Below are positions 1 through 15,000 of a stretch of DNA of 64,000 nt, one piece after another (position 1 is the first letter of the stretch; every line of letters starts with the position of its first letter). The notes below the pieces were generated by a model. The model did not search any database, was not told where the DNA came from, and worked only from the letters and a program-made list of their open reading frames with translations. Position numbers and translations under genes: made by a program. Source of the stretch: Geobacter sp. Lineage in GTDB: Bacteria > Desulfobacterota > Desulfuromonadia > Geobacterales > Pseudopelobacteraceae. Location of the stretch: contig PJFB01000001.1 of the NCBI GenBank assembly GCA_003574895.1, forward strand, positions 124,001-188,000. The letters run 5' to 3'.

Positions 1-2
1 CG

Positions 3-3000
3 GCGAACGCCATCACCGGCCTGGGCACGGCCGGGGTCGCCTATCAGGGGATCGAGACCGTGACGGTGGACCTGGGGAGCGGCAGCGACCGGTTCTCCAT
101 CCAGAGCACCAACGGCGCGACGCTGACCTATGTCAATGCCAATGCCGGCGACGATCAGGTGACGGTGGGGGATGCCGCCCATTCCCTCGCGGCCACTGCC
201 GGTTTGCTCACCATCACCGGCGGTACTGGTGCCGATGGTCTGGTGATCGACAACTCCGCCGCGACCTCTTCCCAGAGCGGCACCTTGACCTCCGCGCTCC
301 TGACCGGCTTCGGCCTGGGCAGCGCCATTGATTATCAGCAATTCGAAAACTTCGGCCTCACCCTCGGCACCGGCGACGATACCCTGTACGTGGCCTCCAC
401 CATCGACGGGACCAATGTCATCAACCTGAACGACGGCAACGATGTGGTCAACATCGATACCGTCGGCGGCAGCGTAACGCCGGTGAAGAGCGGCAGCCTC
501 ACGGTCTGGGGCGGCGCCGGCAATGACACCTTCCGGGTGAACTACGATGCCGCCGGTAAACAGACCTTCCTGAACGGCATCCACGGCGAGCTGACCCTCC
601 ACGGCGAAGGGGGGAGCGATACCTATGAGGTGGGGCTGTCCGGCGGCGGTTCCTCCATCATCAATGTTCAGGACATGTCGCCGGCCAATGACCTGGGCGT
701 CAATGCCCTCAATGTCTACGGCACCAATCTGGCGGACTACTTCCTTTTCCGTCCCAATGCCATTTCGTCCATCGAACTGGACCAGGACCGGCAGCCGAAG
801 GCGGGCGGCGGCATCGAGCGCGTGAACTACGATGCGTTCCTCAATGGCGGTATCAAGATCTACGGCCGGAATGGCGACGACACCTTTGTCTTCGACGACA
901 CGACCGCGCCGCTGACCGTCTATGGCGATGCGGGCAACGACACCTTCCAGGTGGGGCAGATGTTCAAGTCGGAGCGGGATGCCGCGGCCGGCCTGGCGCC
1001 TGAGGACCAGTTCAGCACCATCGCCACGACCCAGGGGTATCTGAGCAACGGCGTGAGCGAGGCCACCACCCTCTACGGCGGCACCGGCGACGATACGTTC
1101 AACGTCTACCACACGGCGGCGGAGCTGTTCCTGTACGGCGAGGCAGATGACGATACCTTCCGGGTCCGGGCCTTTGTCAAGATCGACCCGGCCGACCCCA
1201 AAAAGCCGTTCACCAACATCAACGGCGGCCAGGGGGCCGACTTCATCCAGTATACGGTCAATGCCCCGGTCAACATCGAGGGGGGCGACGGTTTCGACAC
1301 CCTGACCGTGGTGGGCACGGAATTCGGCGACGACTTCGTCATCACGGACCAGGGGATCTTCGGGGCCGGCCTGCCGATCAGCTACAACGGGCTTGAGAAG
1401 ATCATCGTAGACGGCATGGAGGGGAACGACACCTTCTTCATCCTCAGCACGCCGGCCAATGTCCAGCTTGAGGTGGATGGCGGCCTTGGCAGCGATACCT
1501 TCAACCTGGACGGTGGCACTGACGGTGCCCCCATCACGGTTGTCGGCAAGAACCTGAACGGCCACAGCGGCCTGATCGCCGATGCCATCAACAATGCCCT
1601 GTCATCGGCGGACTACCAGAATATCTTCGTGCAGGACGTGTCCGCCATAGTGGCGGACAGTGACTCGGCGGGCGTTGTGATCACGCCCCTCGACGATGTC
1701 ATGACCATCGGCGAAGGGAATGGCACCATCAGGTACAGTGTCGTACTGACGCGGCAGCCCGAGGAGGAGGTCAAGGTAACCGCCACGCCGACCAAGCCCA
1801 AGGAGGCGGACATCAAGGCGGGCGGCGAAGGCGTACTGCTGAACGGCCAGGCGGACGGCGTCACCCTGCTGTTCGACCGCAACAACTGGTGGGTGCCGCA
1901 GGTGGTCACCATCACGGCCCCAGACGATGCCCTGGCGGAAGGGCTGAAATCGTACGTCATCCAGCACAGCGTCATCCAGGGGGGCAGCCCCAGCGATGGC
2001 GGTGCCTATGACAGTGTCAAGGTTTCGTCGGTGGTTGCCACGGTGGTGGATAACGATGTCGCCGGGGTGCTGATCACCCAGAGCGAAGGGAGCACGGTAG
2101 TCGCCGAGAACTCCACCAAGGTCGCCAACAACGGCACAACTGCGGATGACTCCTACTCGGTGGTGCTGACACGGAAGCCGGACGGCGCGGTCCAGATCGT
2201 GCTGCACGAAGTGAATGGCCAGTTGCTGCTTGACGGCAAGCTGGCTACCGATGCCGCTTCCGCCACGGACCCCGTGATCCTGACCTTCACCGAGGCCAAC
2301 TGGGACATCCCGCAGGTCGTGACCGTGCATGCGGTGGCCGATGGCGTCACCGAAGGGGTCCACTACACCACCATCACCCACGAGGTGACGGCGGCCACCC
2401 TTGACAACTACTATGCCCTGACCATGGCAGATGTCCTGAACGGACTGGCGGACAAGGTGCGGGGTGAAGTGACCCAGGATTATACCACCACCGTGAATAC
2501 GGCAACCAACACCCTGACGGTTTCGGGAGCCGGCTTCACCGCTTCCGGCCTGTTCAATGCCGATTCCCTGGCTGATCCGTCGGCGCTGGTCCTGAGCAAC
2601 GCCGTGGCCAGCACCACCCACTGGGTAGAAGCAACCGTCGCCCTTTCGGGCAGTCCGGTTGCCGGCGAAACCTGGCAGATGACGCTGAACGGCAAGGAGA
2701 TCGGCGTCAAGGTCGAGGCGGGCAACTCCCTGGAGTACATTGCCCAGGCCCTGGCGCTGCAGATCGGGGTGCGGGGCTACACCGCCACGGCGAACGGCGA
2801 TATCATCACCGTCCAGGCAGCCAATGGCGGGGCCTTTACCGCGGCCTTCTCCATCCTGGACCAGACCGGGGCCGGGACGGCGGACATCTCCGGTACCCAT
2901 GCCCTTTCCAGTATTGACATTGCCCTGGGCAGCACGGTTTCCCTCGGCAATATCTGGACCCTGACCCTGAATGGCACGGAATACGTCTATACCGCCGGCA

Positions 3001-6000
3001 GAAACGGCGAGTCCGGCACCATCGACTCCGTGGACGTCAAGATCATCGACGACACCCCCGGCGTCCTGGTAACACAGACTGGCGGTGACACCAAGGTCAC
3101 CGAACCGACCGACTACTCGATCATCACCCTCGGCCAGGTCACCGACGGCATCGACGGCTCCACCTTCGACGCCAATGTGGGCCAGTCCATCCTTACGGAA
3201 ACCACCTCGACACACGACACCATCGACACGGCCCAGGATCTGGAGGCTGGCAAGTGGAGCCTGAACAGCGACGCGGAAATCGCCAACTCCACGGCGATCC
3301 AGCATATCTCCGTGGATGCCAAGGGCGACAACACCGTGGATTACTACAAGTTCACCGTGACCCAGGACATGATCGATAAGGCCGGCGGCACGGTAACGGC
3401 CACCTTCGACGTCGACCATGGCTATGAACCGGGCGACGCCATCCTGTGGGCCAGCCAGTTGAGCCTGTACAACAGTTCCGGCAGCCTGCTCGCCATGGGG
3501 CCGGGATATTCGGATCCCAACAGCGCCGGCGGTACCGGCAGCACCACCTGGTTCGACGACTATCTCACCTATGACATCACGGCAGCGGGGACCTACGCCC
3601 TGAAGGTGGACAATGCGCTCGGGTGGTTGACCTACTGGCAGACCGGTTACTCCAGTGGCATCCCCCAGGGGGCTGACTATCTGCTGCAGGTTTCGGTGAA
3701 GGGGCACAGCATCAGCAACTTCCTGTTCACCCCCAGCCCAATCCTGGAAAATGAGTCGGCCAACAACACGGCCCAGAACATCGACGACTCCGTCAACTGG
3801 ACCACCTACTACGACCCAACCATCGGTGACACCGATCTGGGGGGCAACATCGATTCCAGCATCCCCTACGCCAAGATCATCGGCGGTGGTGACGGCACGT
3901 GGGACGTCTACCAGTTCGACGTGACACAGGACATGCTGACGCCCCCGTCCAACAACATCATCGGCGGCACCCCGGCAACGGGCTCCTATTACACCGCTGC
4001 CGACATCGTCTTCAACGGTACGGTCTCGGTCGGCGACACATGGACCCTGTCGCTTGATGGCGTGTCGTACACCTATACGGCCGCCTCCACCAGCCTGGCG
4101 GATGTGGTGAACGGCCTCAAGGGGCTTTTGCCCCAGCATGATGCCGCCGACAGCACCACCGACAACTACTACGATCTCTCCATCAAGGATACCAATGCCA
4201 CCGGCGATACCCTGGCCATCAGTCTGGCCAACGGGTTCAGGTTCGACGGTCTTACCCAGCTGTCGGCAAACTGCGCCACCGTGACCAGGAGCGTGACCAC
4301 CAACGGTGTGGCCTTCGTAAACGCCGATGTCGCCCTGGGCGGCACGGTAGGGGCCAACGAGACCTGGTCGCTCAATGTCGATGGCGACATCTATGAGTCC
4401 ACCCTGACGACAGTTGGGGATATAGCCGGTGACCTGGCAACCAAGATCAATAACGCCGGCAAGCAGTACACCGCCACGGTCGCCGGGAACACCATCAGCA
4501 TCAACGGCAACGGCGGCACCTTCACCCTCAGCTTCTCCGATGTGGGGCTCAGTCCCCAGGCAAGCTGCACCATCACCGGGACCCCCGATCAGGCCAGCCT
4601 GGCCGCCATCACCTGGACCGTCACCGACATCGACCTGTCCGGCGATCCGGTCAAGAACGAGACCTGGCGGGTCACCCTGGGCGGCGTGAACTTCGATTCA
4701 GCCAAGGTGCAGAACGGCGATACCATTGATGACGTCGGGGCCGACCTGGCAGGCAAGATCAACGCAAACCCGAACTACACGGCAAGCTACAACACCACAA
4801 CGCATACCATTACCATTGGCCTGGAAGCGGGTAACACAACGCCCTTTACGGCAGCGTTCACCATCGTCCAGGGGACCGATGGCACCATCGCCGACTACAC
4901 GAACCTTGCGACCCAGCGCATTACCCTGGCAGGCACCGGCATGGCCGGTGAAACCTGGCACCTGTTCGTGGACGGCACCGAGCGGGCAAGCCATGTGGTA
5001 GCGGCTGGCGGCGAGTCCCTCGACAGCATCGCCTCGGCCCTTGCCGCAACGGCCAATGGGACAGCCACGGACAACTACACCGCCGCAGCAGACGGCGCGA
5101 CCATCGTCATCGGGAAACTGGGCGCCACGAGCTTCACCAGTCCCGTGAGCATCACCGTCACCCCGGTGGGGACGGCGACTACCGCAACAGCCGCCAATGC
5201 CCACTACCTGGCCCTGGACGGTACGGTCGTCGCTGGCCAGACCTGGGCCGTGACCCTCAATGACGGTTCCGGAAACGCGGACCGCACGGCATCGTACACC
5301 GTAGCCGCCGTGGTTCCCCTGAGCGATATCGTCTCTTCGCTGGCCTCGCAACTGACCGGCGCCGGGACGACCAACACCGACCGGCAGTACGTGGCGGTGG
5401 CCGACGGCGCGGGCATTTCGGTTTACACGGCAAGCGATACGGTACTCACCATCGTGTCCAGTGTCACACCGGCCGGCAGCGTGTCGGTCGTGACGGACGT
5501 CCGGGCTCACATCGCCACCTTGGGCGGGATGGTTGCCGTTGGCCAACGCTGGACGGTGACGGTGGAGACATCCGGCGGGGTTCTGGAGAGAACCGCATCC
5601 TATGATGTGACCTCCGGCGTCTCCCTGGATACCATTGCCCAGTCGCTGGCATCGACCCTGGGCGGCACCGGCGCATCGAGCGCCGACACCTACCGGGCCG
5701 CCGTGGACGGCACAGCCATCATCATCAGCAACGAGAACGGCCATACCTTTGTCGTCAACCGGAGCGTCACACCGATACCGGCCGAGACCCAGTCGGTGGC
5801 CTCCGCATTCCTGGTAGATATCTCCACCAGCGACGGCCTGGCGCCCCAGGACGGCACCAAGTTCAGCTTTGATATCGATTACGAGACTCATACGGATATC
5901 AACAACATCTCCGTGACCGTCAACACCGCCTCCGGTCCGGCCACCCTGGCCGCTGTCGCCGATGCGCTGCTGGCGCAGATCAATAACGTGACCGGGACAA

Positions 6001-9000
6001 GATCGGGAAGCACCTACTTTGCCTCCAGGGTCGGCACTTCGATCCTGATCAGGACGTCCTGCGACGCTTCCGTGTCCCTTGTCAATCTTAGCGCCGACAA
6101 CAACGGGGCAATCGCGGAGTCGTCCACCACGCCGACGGCGGCGGATGTCACCCTGGGCGGCACGGTTGCCATCGGCCAGACCTGGGCCGTGGAGCTCAAG
6201 GACAGCACGGGCACCCGGGACCGCTACGCCGAATACAACGTGACCGATGTCACCGGTGTGGTCAGCCTTGCCACGATTGCGTCATCGCTGGCAACCTCCC
6301 TGGCAGGCGCAGGTTCAAACACCGCAACCAACATCTATCATGCAGATGTGGACGGTGCCACGGTCGTCATCACCAATGAGTCGGGCGGCACATTCACGGT
6401 GAACCTCGGCCTCGTGGCTCCCAATGCCACCGGCACCGTTGCCGATGCCACGGCCACGGCAGTGCGGGACATTACCCTTGGCGGTTCAGTGGCCGACGGC
6501 CAGAAATGGACCATCACCCTGACGGACGCGGCCAGCGGTTTGGTCGACAGGACCGCTTCGTACAGTGTTACCGGCGCCATGACCACGGAGCCGATCGCCA
6601 CTGCCCTGGCCAGTGCACTCGACGGCACCGGTACCGCCAGCGGCGCCGCCTATACCGCCGTTGCCGACGGCAGTACCATCATAGTGGTCAAAAGCGGTGC
6701 GACCTCGTTCAACGTTTCCTACACCGTCACGCCGGAGATGGTCTCCGGCACGGCTGCGAGGAAGGATATCACCTTCACCGCAGGTTCCGGCAGGACCGGT
6801 GAGACCTGGACCATCGCCCTCTCCGCCACCGAGACGTCAACCCACACCTTTGATGCCGCCACCCAGACCCTCGACCAGTTTGCGGCGCTCTTTGCCGCCG
6901 ACATCAACGGGTTCTCCGGCTACACCGCCACCATGTCCGGTTCGGACATCATCATCAGCCGGGCCGACGGTGGGGCCGTCACCCCCACCGTAACCGTAGC
7001 ACCGGTAGGGACCGTGACCGGCCCAGCCACCGCGGCCAGCAGCGCCGCCGTCAGGCTCGGCGGCAGCCCCTCCGTTGGCGAGACCTGGACCATCGACATC
7101 GATGTTGCCGGCGCCACTGAGCACGCGGCCCATACGCTGCTTGATGCGGACATCAAGGCCACGGATACGCAGACCCTGGCCAACCTTGCAACGATCCTGG
7201 CTGGCCAGCTCAACCTCTCGGGCAATTACCTGGTTGCCGTGGACAACAACACCCTGGTCATCACCAGCGTCGCCGGAACGGTGAGCAGCGCCGACATACA
7301 GCTCGGCATCACCCCGCCGGCAACGGAGGGGAGCGCCCTGTTCAGCGGCACGCCGGAGGCGGACTGGGTACAGCAGGTCAGCTTGGCAACCATCGGCTCC
7401 CTGTCGGCCGGCGATAAATGGACGATCACCCTGGGCGGCACCGAGTATTCATTCAGCGCGCTCACCACCAGCATCGACGATGTCGCCACCGGCCTGGCCG
7501 GGAAGCTGCCGGCAAGCTACGCAGCAACGGCGTCGGGTAATGTTGTCAGTATCCACACTCCCCAGGGAGCGGCATCGCCGACCGTGGCCGTTGAGGAGCT
7601 GCGTGCCTCCGGCGCCATGGAAAACAGCACCCTCAGCAGCGAGGACCATTACCAGGTCGCGGAAGTTACTCTCGACCCGGGTGTCGAAATCCGATCCGGC
7701 GATGTCTGGTCCATGACCATCAACGGCAAGATCTTCACCTACCGGGTCCCCAAGACAGGTGTCTCCACGGTCAACCAGGTAGCCCAGAAGCTGCGCGACG
7801 TCATCAATGACAGCACCGACCCCAATGTCACCTTCAAGGTGACCGATGTGACCGGCGACACGCTGACCATTGCCGATAAAAATAACATTACCACCGGCCC
7901 GTCCCGCATGATCACGGTCAGCGCCAAGCGGGGCGAAGGGATTGTCCACGGGGTGTTCGACATCGACAACGCCAGCACCAACCAGGGGTATACGGCGGTG
8001 TATAATCCGATCACCGGCGGGACCGACTTCCATCCCTATGAGGAAACCACGGTCCTGATCCTGACCGATGTTGCCGGCACCGAGATAACGCGCAGCTACA
8101 GCTCTTCGCAGCTTGACCAGGGGAGCAGCTCCACCAGTGATCCGTTCCTTACCTACGATTTCTCCGTTGCCGGCAATTACCAGATCAAGGTCGGCAGCGT
8201 GAAGCACTATCTCGACGGCTATGCCGATACTGCTCCTGCCGGCGTCTCCCCCGGCATTTCCTACCAGTTGAACGTCTCCCTGTCGGAGCATGAGCGTAAT
8301 CCTGATGTGATCGCCCTGATCGGCAAGCAGGTCCGGATCGTGAACGGCACCGGTATTGGCCAGGATGCGGTCATTACCAACTATGACCCCATGACCAATC
8401 GGTTCACCATCGACCAGACCTGGTTCGTGGTGCCGGATGCCACCAGCACCATCGAAATCGGCGGCAAATCCAACATAGATCCGACGGTCGATACCTATAG
8501 CGTCGTTCTGACCAGCGAACCGTCCGGTACGGTCGTCGTGGACGTCGTGCCGCAACAGACCCGCACCTACAATTCCGCCCTTGCCTTCGACGCCAGCGCC
8601 AACCATGGCGAAGCGGACATCGTGCAGGTACAGGTGGCAACCACCCGGGCCATGGTCCAATTGACCGGCACCCCGGTTGCGGGCGAGACCTGGGAGATAA
8701 CCGTGGGCAACCTTCTTGCCTCGTATCTGGTGCAGGACGGCGATGATCTACAGACCATCGCCGACAGGTTGAATGCCTCCATCAACGGCAAGGACGACGG
8801 CTCCACTCTGTTCGCTTCGTCCGTTGACGCCTCTACCCCGGTTATCACCATAACTGCCAGCAACAGGTTCTATACGCAGTTTGCGGTGGACGCCGGCAGT
8901 GCCGGCAGCGCGGTCATCACGCCCCAGGTGGAGTTCACCGCTGCCAACTGGGATACACCCCAGACCGTGGAGGTCAAGGGGATTGCCGATCACATCGTCG

Positions 9001-12000
9001 ACGGCAGCGATGCCCTGGTCTTTGCGGCCCCCAGCGAACGGGTCAACCAGATCCGCGGGCCGGTCATCATCAACGGCGGAGTCAAGATCAATGCCGATAC
9101 CGCCCTGAACAACCCGTTCATGCTGCCCGGCGAAACCAACTGGCCCAAGGCGGACGGCGCCATTACCACCTTTGAGGCCTACACCGCCGCAGACGGCGTC
9201 ACCTACGCCTCCCTCACGGACGACGCCGCTACCCATGTGGACCCCGATGCCCTGACCGGTGGGCAGAAACCGGGCTTCGACCCCCGCATGAACAGCTACC
9301 CCTATTCGTTCACCATCCTGGACGGCAACGGCAGGGGCACGGTGTACGAGGTCAAGGAGATCGTCGGCAACAGGGTCGTGTTCACCACCCTGTTCACGGA
9401 TGTTGCCGAATCCCAGCAGCCATCGTCCGGGGACCACTACTTCTACGCCCCGGTCAACCGCAACTTCAACGTGGTCGAAAGCCAGCAGGTGGATACCCTC
9501 AACATCTTCAACGGCGACAGCCCAGCCAATGACACCGGCGTCCTGACGGCGGACCACATCTCCGGGCTCGGCATGGGACCCGATACCGTGATCGGCGGCA
9601 AGGCCATCGAAGGGGGCATCGCGTACAGCAACATCGAGGCCCTGAACATCAACCTCGGCTCCGGCGACGACACCCTGACCATAGAATCCACCTATCTGGG
9701 GGCTACCACCACCATCAGCACCGCCGGTGGCAACGATACGGTCAATGTGAAGACCATATCCGGTCATACCACCATCGATACCGGGGCCGGTGCAGACCTG
9801 ATCACCGTCAGCAGCGACAACACCATCGTGGATCAGATCATGGCGCTATTGACCGTCAATGCCGGCGGCGATGCCGGCGATACGCTGACCATAGACGACA
9901 GCGGTGATGCCAAAGGCAATGCCGGGACGGTGACCGCTGCGACCGTCACCGGACTGGATATGCCGACCGTCGGCGAGGTACAGAGCATCTTTGTCCAGGC
10001 CGAGGCCGGCGTTTATGTCCTGCGTATCGACGGGTACGGTACCGATGCCGGTTACGCCGAGGAGTTCAGCGGCATGGGTGCGGCCATCACCCGTGGGGCC
10101 GCATATGCCGATGTCACCCTTACCTACGGCATGGCGGCGGCAGATGTGGCAACGGTCATGAACCGCCTCTTCAGCACGGTGTACACGGCTGACGCCGACA
10201 ATGTCCGGGTTGCGGAATCCCGTAACCTGCAGGACGGCGATCTCCATACGATCCGCTACACCGTGACCTTTGTGGACCAACTGGCCGGCATGCAGATCCC
10301 GCAGTTCGTCTGGGTGGAGGCTGACAGCAGTCTGAGGCCGTTCAAGGATGCCTCGGCCCTGGTCCAGATCGCGACCGTAGAAAACGCCGTGCCCGCACCG
10401 GTGCTGGATTCCGTGCAGACCCTGACGGTTGACGGCACTGCCGGGACCTTCAGGATCGGCTTCCGCCTCGATGCCGCCAAGCCTGATGAAATCAGCTATA
10501 CGGGCGATATCGCCGTCGGCGCTACTGCCGAGGAACTGCAGGCGGCGCTCTCCGCCCTGCTTGACCCGAACAATGCCTACTCGGACCGCCCCTGGACGAA
10601 GAACGTGGCGGTCCAGCAGTTCGGCACTGTCTACCAGATTACCTTCCAGGGCGAATGGAAAACCCTTACCATCGACAACGTGATCAACGGCACCGACGGC
10701 ACAACCGCCGTGGCCACCCGCATGGACGGCATCAACTACTACGGCGTCGGGACCTTGAACATCATGCTCGGCTCCGGCAGTGACATCGTGAATGTCCAGT
10801 CCACCAGCGCCGTCACAAACATCGCCACCGGAGCCGGCGACGATCAGCTGTTCGTTTCGTCGACGGCCAATGTCAATGCTGCCACCGATGTTACCGGTTT
10901 CCTGTCCGGCAATGTGCTCACCTACACCGGCGGTAACGATCAGCCGGTTATGAACTACAATCTCGCCGAAGCCGCGACAACGGTGACGGTGACCATCCTG
11001 GATGGGACCGATACGGTCGTCCGGACCCTGACCCTCGGGGCCCAGGCAGCCGGCGATCACTCCCTGGTCTGGGATGGCAGGGATGACAACGGTACGGTGG
11101 TCGCTCCCGGAGCATACAGTTTCGCAGTGGCAGGCAGCCGCGCCGACAGTACCGCCTTTGCCGGAACCACCTGGATGGCCGGTACGCTTAACGGGATCAC
11201 CGGCACCGTGAACATCGATGCCGGCAGTGGCACCAACCTCCTGATGGTGAGCGATGCCGGTTCACTGGTCGGCGATGCCATCACCATGACTGCAAACGGC
11301 ATTACCGGCATCGCCCCGGCAGCCATCACCTATGACGCAACCGGCGGAACCTTTGCCGGTGGTATTTCCTTCTGGAGCGGCTATGGCAATGACACCGTCA
11401 CGGTAGCCGGTACCCGCCGTGAAGACGATGACCTGGTCAACACGATCACGACCCTGAACACCGGCCTGGGGGACGATACCGTGACCGTCAGCCTGGTTGC
11501 CGGGACGGACGGCACCTTCGTCCTGAACACCCAGGGGCCATACGACCATGACGACACCGATCCGAATCGAACCGATGACGACACGGTGGACGCGTCCGCC
11601 TCCTCGTTGCCGCTGGTCATCTTCGGCGGCCAGGGCAACGACGCCATTACCGGCGGCAGCGGCGACGACATCATCTTCGGTGACCGGGGCCGGGTCGTCT
11701 CCTATGACGAGCTCGGCAATGGGGCCGTTGTCATTGGCAACGGCGGGCTCGGCGACATGACGGACGGGAAGTACCATGTCCTTGGGACGGTCAGCACGGT
11801 TGACCTGAATGTCGGCGGTGCCGACACGGTTGATGCCGGTCCGGGCAGCAATATCGTTCTGGGCGGCTTCGGTGATGACGTCATTGCCGCCCTGGGCGGC
11901 ACCGATGTCAGCAACGTCGTTGTCGGCGACAACGGCGACCTGACCTTTGACAGCAAGGGCCAACTGGTTACCCTGGCCACCACCGACACCACGGCAGCCA

Positions 12001-15000
12001 CCGGCGGCAACGACACCATCACCCTGGGCAACGGCACCAACATCGTGGCCGGCGGCATGGGCAACGATCAGATCACCGTCGGCAATGGCACCAACACCCT
12101 GCTGGGCGATAACGGTGCACTCACCTATGACACAACCGCCACGCCGTATCTCCATGATGTGGTCACCACCCGGACCGACCTGGGCGGTAATGACCGGATC
12201 ACTGCGGGCGACGGTACCAACGTTGTCGTTGGCGGCATTGGCACCGACCAGATTACCGTCGGCAACGGTAACAACACCCTGCTTGGCGACAGCGGCGATA
12301 TCCACTACAGCGCCGCCGATACCTTGGCTACGGTCACCGCTACGGCCCTGGGCGTGGGTGGCAGCGATACCATCAGTGCCGGCAACGGCACCAACATCGT
12401 CATGGGTGGGGCAGCCGGCGACAGCATCCAGGCCGGCCAAGGTGCCGACAGCGACAACACGATTGTCGGCGACAACGGCGACCTGACCTTTGACAGCAAG
12501 GGCCAGCTGATTACACTGGCCACCACCGACACCACTTCAGCCACAGGCGGCGACGACCAGATCACCCTGGGCAACGGCAGCAACATCGTGGCCGGCGGCA
12601 TGGGCAGCGATACCATCCAGGTCGGCAACGGCGCCAACACGGTCCTGGGCGACAACGGCACCCTTACCTATGACACCAGCGCTACGCCGTATCTCCACGA
12701 CGTGGTCACCACCCAGACCGACCTGGGCGGTAATGACACCATCCTTGCCGGTGACGGCAACAACGTGGTGGTTGGCGGCATTAGTACCGACACCCTAACC
12801 GTCGGCAACGGCACCAACACCCTCCTTGGTGACAGCGGCGATGTCCACTACAGCGCCGCCGATACCCTGGCCACGGTTATGGCTACGGCATTGGGCGTGG
12901 GTGGCAGCGACACCATCAGTGCCGGTAACGGCACCAACATCGTCATGGGCGGGGCAGCCGGCGACGGCATCCAGGCCGGCCAAGGTGCCGACAGCGACAA
13001 CACGATTGTCGGCGACAACGGCGACCTGACCTTTGACAGCAAGGGCCAACTGGTTACCCTGGCCACCACCGACACCACGGCTGCTACCGGCGGCGACGAC
13101 ACCATCACCCTGGGCAATGGCAACAACATCGTGGCCGGCGGCATGGGCAGCGATACCATCCAGGTCGGCAACGGCGCCAACACGGTCCTGGGCGACAACG
13201 GCACCCTTACCTTTGACACCAGCGCTACGCCGTATCTCCACGACGTGGTCACCACCCAGACCGACCTGGGCGGCAATGACCGGATCACTGCGGGCAACGG
13301 TACCAACGTTGTCGTTGGCGGCATTGGTGCCGACACCGTCACCGTCGGCAACGGTAACAACACCCTATTTGGCGACAGCGGCGACATCCACTACAGCGCT
13401 GCCGATACCCTGGCTACCATCACTGCTACGGCATTGGGCGTGGGTGGCAGCGATACCATCACTGCCGGTAACGGCACCAATATCATCATGGGCGGGGCAG
13501 CCGGCGACGGCATCCAGGCCGGCCTGGGTGCCGACAGTGACAACACGATTGTCGGCGATAACGGCGACCTGATATTCGATGCCTTCGGTCAGTTGGTTAC
13601 CCTGGCCACCACCGACACCACGGCAGCTACCGGCGACGACGACACCATCACCCTGGGCAACGGTAACAATATCGTGGCCGGCGGCATGGGCAATGACACA
13701 GTTACCACCGGTAATGGCACGAACGTCATCTTGGGTGACAACGGTTGTCTCACTTACGACACCACGGCCACACCGTACCTGCAGGACGTAACCACCACCC
13801 AGACCGACCTGGGCGGCAACGACACCATCCAGGCCGGCGACGGCACCAACGTGGTAGTCGGCGGCGTCGGCAGCGACCGGATCACCGTGGGCAACGGCAC
13901 CAACGTTCTCCTGGGTGATAGCGGCGACATCCACTACAGCGCCGCCGGTATCCTGAATACCGTTATCGCCACGGCCCTTGGTGTGGGTGGCAGCGATACT
14001 ATAAACGCCGGCAACGGCATGCATACTAACCTTATTATTGGCGGCGGCGCCGGCGATAATATCCAGGCAGGCCTTGGTGCCGCAAGCTACAACATTGTTC
14101 TGGGCGACAATGGCACCCTGGCCTTTGACACCCAAGGCCAACTGGCAACGCTCACCACCACGGACACCACCACTGCCACTGGTGGCGACGACAGGATCAC
14201 CCTGGGCGACGGCATAAACATCGTAGCCGGCGGCATGGGCAATGACACGATCCTGGTTGGCACCGGCAGCAACACGATCCTGGGCGACAACGGCATTCTT
14301 GGCTATAACACCAGCGCCACTCCCTATCTGCAGGATGTGACCACCACCCAGACCGATTTGGGCGGCGACGATCAGCTCACTGCCGGCGACGGCGTGAATG
14401 TCATTGTCGGCGGCATGGGCAACGACACTGTCACAGTGGGCAATGGCACCAACCTTCTCCTGGGCGACAGCGGCGATGTCCACTACAGCGCTGCCGATAC
14501 CCTGGCTACAGTTACTGCCACGGCCCTGGGCGTGGGCGGCATTGACCGGATCACGGCCGGTAACGGCACCAACACCATTATGGGTGGGGCCGCTGGCGAC
14601 ACCATCCAGATTGGACTTGGCATCGGATATATTCTCGGCGATAACGGTTTATTGACTTATAACCCCGCCGGTAAGCTGGTGTTGCTGTCAACTTCCGACA
14701 AGATGGCCAGTACCGGTGGCGACGACACCATAATTGCCGGCGATGACAATAAATTCATCCTTGGTGGTGTGGGCAACGACACTGTCACCACCGGCGCCGG
14801 CAACGACATCCTGTTCGGTGATAACGGCAACATTTACTTTAACGTGGACGGGACTCCTGTCGTGGCCCAGAGTTCCGAGCCGTCCCTTGGCGGCAATGAT
14901 GTCGTGAGCGCCGGTGCCGGCGCCGACGTGATAATAGGTGGTTTTGCCTCCGACACTCTTGAGGGTGGTGTTGGCAACGATTATATTGTTGGCGATAACG

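Noticed and set aside
1602-4139. Long open frame of 845 codons antisense to the giant gene
   Set aside because: It follows from GC-rich third positions of the repeat gene, and the protein has no domain pattern or ribosome-binding site. The same applies to other long antisense frames at 4,698-5,891, 7,449-8,660, 8,748-9,767, 9,846-11,060, 11,262-12,440 and 13,365-14,483.
11931-14700. CRISPR array
   Set aside because: The regular repeats are 543-bp in-frame coding units with no short repeat-spacer pattern.
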